This document shows, one piece after another, positions 61,933 to 64,000 of a DNA stretch of 64,000 nt. The notes under the pieces are model-generated. The model saw nothing but the letters and a program-made list of their open reading frames with translations. It ran no database searches and was not told where the DNA came from. The position numbers were made by a program, and so were the translations under genes. The stretch is from positions 2,852,001-2,916,000 of the forward strand of contig NZ_CP014137.1 in assembly GCF_002291445.1 (NCBI RefSeq), in the 5' to 3' direction. Each line of letters opens with the position of its first letter. Positions within the stretch are counted from its first letter, which is position 1. The DNA comes from Brenneria goodwinii. Its GTDB lineage: Bacteria > Pseudomonadota > Gammaproteobacteria > Enterobacterales > Enterobacteriaceae.

Positions 61933-64000
61933 ATGGCTAAGTTTTTTATAGATCGACCCATTTTTGCATGGGTAATCGCCATCGTTGTGATGTTGGCTGG
62001 GGCGCTGGCGATCGTGAGGTTGCCTATCGCGCAATACCCGACGATTGCGCCCCCGGCAATTGAGATTACAGCGACCTATCCGGGAGCGGATGCCTCAACG
62101 CTGCAAGACTCCGTAACGCAGGTTATCGAACAGAATATGAACGGTATCGATAACCTGATGTATATGGCCTCCAGCAGCGACTCATCAGGTACGGTGCAGA
62201 TTACGCTGACCTTTGATGCGAGCACCGACCCTGACATCGCGCAGGTTCAGGTACAGAACAAACTTCAGTTGGCAATGCCTTTGCTGCCGCAAGAGGTTCA
62301 GCAACAAGGGGTTAGCGTTCAGAAATCAAGCAGCAGCTTCCTGATGGTCGCCGCTTTCATCAGCAATGACGGCAAAATGACGCAGCAGGATATCGCTGAC
62401 TACGTGGCCGCCAATGTGCAGGATCCCATCAGTCGTACCAACGGCGTCGGTGATGTGCAGTTGTTCGGCTCGCAGTATGCCATGCGTATCTGGCTTGATC
62501 CGAATAAGCTGAATAACTATCAGCTGACGACCGGCGACGTTACGGCGGCCATTACGGTGCAAAATAACCAGATCGCCGCGGGTCAGCTTGGTGGGACGCC
62601 GCCGGTGGCAGGCCAAGAGTTGAATGCCTCGATCATCGCGCAAACGCGGCTGAAATCGCCCGAAGAATTTTCCAACATTTTACTGAAGGTTAATACAGAC
62701 GGCTCACAAGTACGCCTGAAAGACGTGGCGCGTGTTGAGCTCGGCGCGGAAGGTTATGACATCATCGCCCGCTACAACGGCCAGCCCGCCGCCGGTATCG
62801 GGATTAAACTCGCCACCGGCGCCAACGCATTGGATACGGCTTCTTCGGTAAAAAACGAATTATCCCGACTGCAAGAGTTCTTCCCGACCGGGTTAAACGT
62901 GGTTTATCCGTACGACACGACACCGTTCGTTAAGATTTCCATTAACGAAGTGGTGAAAACGCTGGTGGAAGCCATCGTGTTGGTATTCCTGGTGATGTAT
63001 CTGTTTTTGCAGAACTTCCGTGCGACATTGATCCCAACCATCGCCGTACCCGTTGTACTGTTGGGCACATTCGCCATTATTTCGGCGTTCGGCTACTCCA
63101 TCAACACCCTCACCATGTTTGGGATGGTGCTCGCCATCGGCTTGCTGGTGGATGATGCCATCGTGGTAGTGGAAAACGTTGAACGCGTGATGGCGGAAGA
63201 AGGATTGCCGCCGAAAGAGGCCACCAAAAAATCGATGGAGCAGATACAAGGCGCCCTGGTCGGGATAGCGCTGGTGCTCTCTGCGGTATTTGTTCCGATG
63301 GCCTTTACCGGCGGATCAACCGGCGCCATCTACCGCCAGTTTTCCATCACGATTGTTTCCGCGATGGTGCTCTCTGTTCTTGTCGCATTGATTTTAACTC
63401 CGGCACTCTGCGCCACGTTGTTAAAACCCATCGCTAAAGGCGACCACGGCGAGAAAACAGGTTTCTTCGGCTGGTTTAACAGACTGTTCGAAAAAAGTAC
63501 GCACCACTACACCGACAGCATTGCCAATATTCTGCGCAGCACGGGTCGATATCTGGTGGTTTATCTGCTGATTGTCGTGGGTCTGGCGCTTTTATTCTTG
63601 CGCTTGCCAAGCTCTTTCCTGCCCGAAGAAGATCAGGGGGTGCTGCTGAACATCGTGCAACTTCCGGCCGGGGCGACACAGGAAAACACCCAAAAAGTGA
63701 TGGACCGGTTGGCCAATTACTATCTGGAGAACGAGAAAGATACCGTAAGATCGGTCTTTACGGTCAGCGGTTTCGGTTTCTCAGGCCGCGGTCAGAACGC
63801 GGGTCTGGCATTTGCCAGCCTGAAAGACTGGAGCGAGCGTGACGGCGCGGAGCATAAGGTTGCGGCTATCGCCGCCCGGGCCAACGCCGCATTCAGCCAA
63901 ATCAAAGAAGGGATTGTGATCGCGACCAACGTTCCCGCGATCGTCGAACTGGGAACGGCGACCGGGTTTGACTTCCAGTTGATCGATCAGGCCAACCTGG
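61933..64000 (+). CDS. acrB: RND multidrug efflux pump AcrB, N-terminal part
   Basis: About 689 residues of a pump of roughly 1049; the frame runs off the window. Starts MAKFFIDRPIFAWVIAIVVM, 16 bases after acrA. The large first periplasmic loop is complete, and the paired proton-relay aspartates of TM4 are visible in GLLVDDAIVVVENVER. The GGxTG-like loop FTGGSTGAIYRQF follows. With AcrA and TolC it expels drugs and bile salts using the proton gradient. Confidence 0.97.
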   Translation, partial: MAKFFIDRPIFAWVIAIVVMLAGALAIVRLPIAQYPTIAPPAIEITATYPGADASTLQDSVTQVIEQNMNGIDNLMYMASSSDSSGTVQITLTFDASTDPDIAQVQVQNKLQLAMPLLPQEVQQQGVSVQKSSSSFLMVAAFISNDGKMTQQDIADYVAANVQDPISRTNGVGDVQLFGSQYAMRIWLDPNKLNNYQLTTGDVTAAITVQNNQIAAGQLGGTPPVAGQELNASIIAQTRLKSPEEFSNILLKVNTDGSQVRLKDVARVELGAEGYDIIARYNGQPAAGIGIKLATGANALDTASSVKNELSRLQEFFPTGLNVVYPYDTTPFVKISINEVVKTLVEAIVLVFLVMYLFLQNFRATLIPTIAVPVVLLGTFAIISAFGYSINTLTMFGMVLAIGLLVDDAIVVVENVERVMAEEGLPPKEATKKSMEQIQGALVGIALVLSAVFVPMAFTGGSTGAIYRQFSITIVSAMVLSVLVALILTPALCATLLKPIAKGDHGEKTGFFGWFNRLFEKSTHHYTDSIANILRSTGRYLVVYLLIVVGLALLFLRLPSSFLPEEDQGVLLNIVQLPAGATQENTQKVMDRLANYYLENEKDTVRSVFTVSGFGFSGRGQNAGLAFASLKDWSERDGAEHKVAAIAARANAAFSQIKEGIVIATNVPAIVELGTATGFDFQLIDQANL

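Noticed and set aside
1..64000. CRISPR arrays, tRNA or rRNA genes, prophage or complete IS elements
   Set aside because: No regularly spaced repeats, cloverleaf sequences, integrase or transposase genes were found.

Overview
The window looks like chromosomal DNA of an enterobacterium of the Pectobacteriaceae type (Brenneria, Dickeya or Pectobacterium-like). The evidence is Escherichia-like housekeeping gene order (acrAB-acrR-ybaM-priC-ybaN-apt-dnaX-ybaB-recR-htpG-adk-hemH and ybaL / ushA / ybaK-ybaP / copA / cueR / ybbJ-qmcA), a cellulose operon with a bcsD gene and a CelY-like GH8 endoglucanase, and intergenic repeats whose ends read ACCCAATAGATTTCRA. The genus is an inference; no 16S gene is present. 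I see no tRNA, rRNA, CRISPR array, prophage or complete insertion sequence.

Layout. 1-857: end of nrdB and its ferredoxin partner yfaE. 876-6043: a minus-strand locus with an SsuABC/NitT-type ABC importer, an amidase-signature hydrolase and a MerR-type regulator whose sensor domain is an isochorismatase-like hydrolase fold lacking its catalytic cysteine. 6353-7734: qmcA-ybbJ. 7878-15297: the acetoacetate/short-chain fatty acid system atoDAEB with its two-component regulator atoSC, a sigma-54 promoter and a likely AtoC site. 15546-19564: copper regulon cueR and copA with a MerR-type 19-bp-spacer promoter. Between them lies an unrecognised small membrane-protein gene coupled by a CTGA overlap. 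19675-24627: ybaP, ybaK, then btsT-yjiX-yjiA (pyruvate uptake and partner genes). 25017-31857: a LysR regulator divergent from a pxpABC-like cluster that carries its own biotin carrier, biotin carboxylase and NCS1 permease. 31996-38230: a periplasmic choice-of-anchor I protein, ushA and ybaL. 38406-49817: cellulose operon bcsO(R-like)-Q-A-B-C-D-Z. 50215-64000: the hemH-to-acrB housekeeping block.

Compared with the E. coli K-12 order known to me, the backbone from qmcA to acrB is retained. The ato cluster is interposed between ybbJ and cueR, btsT-yjiXA plus the pxp cluster and anchor-I gene lie between ybaK and ushA, and the bcs operon occupies the place of aes-gsk between ybaL and hemH. fsr, ybaS-ybaT and the ChiX sRNA are not seen.

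Most notable observations. (1) copA encodes three HMA domains. Directly after the second there is a C-CCA-AAA slippery heptamer, a -1 frame stop five bases on, and a predicted H-type pseudoknot (10-bp and 7-bp perfect stems), so a 140-residue two-domain copper chaperone is predicted from the same gene. (2) The MerR/isochorismatase-fold regulator has Ser199 where the family has its nucleophilic Cys. (3) The biotin-equipped pxpABC cluster suggests a biotin-dependent lactam or amide carboxylating system. (4) CAAACTT units spaced in multiples of 9 bp precede the ABC locus. dnaX also keeps the classical gamma/tau frameshift signal.
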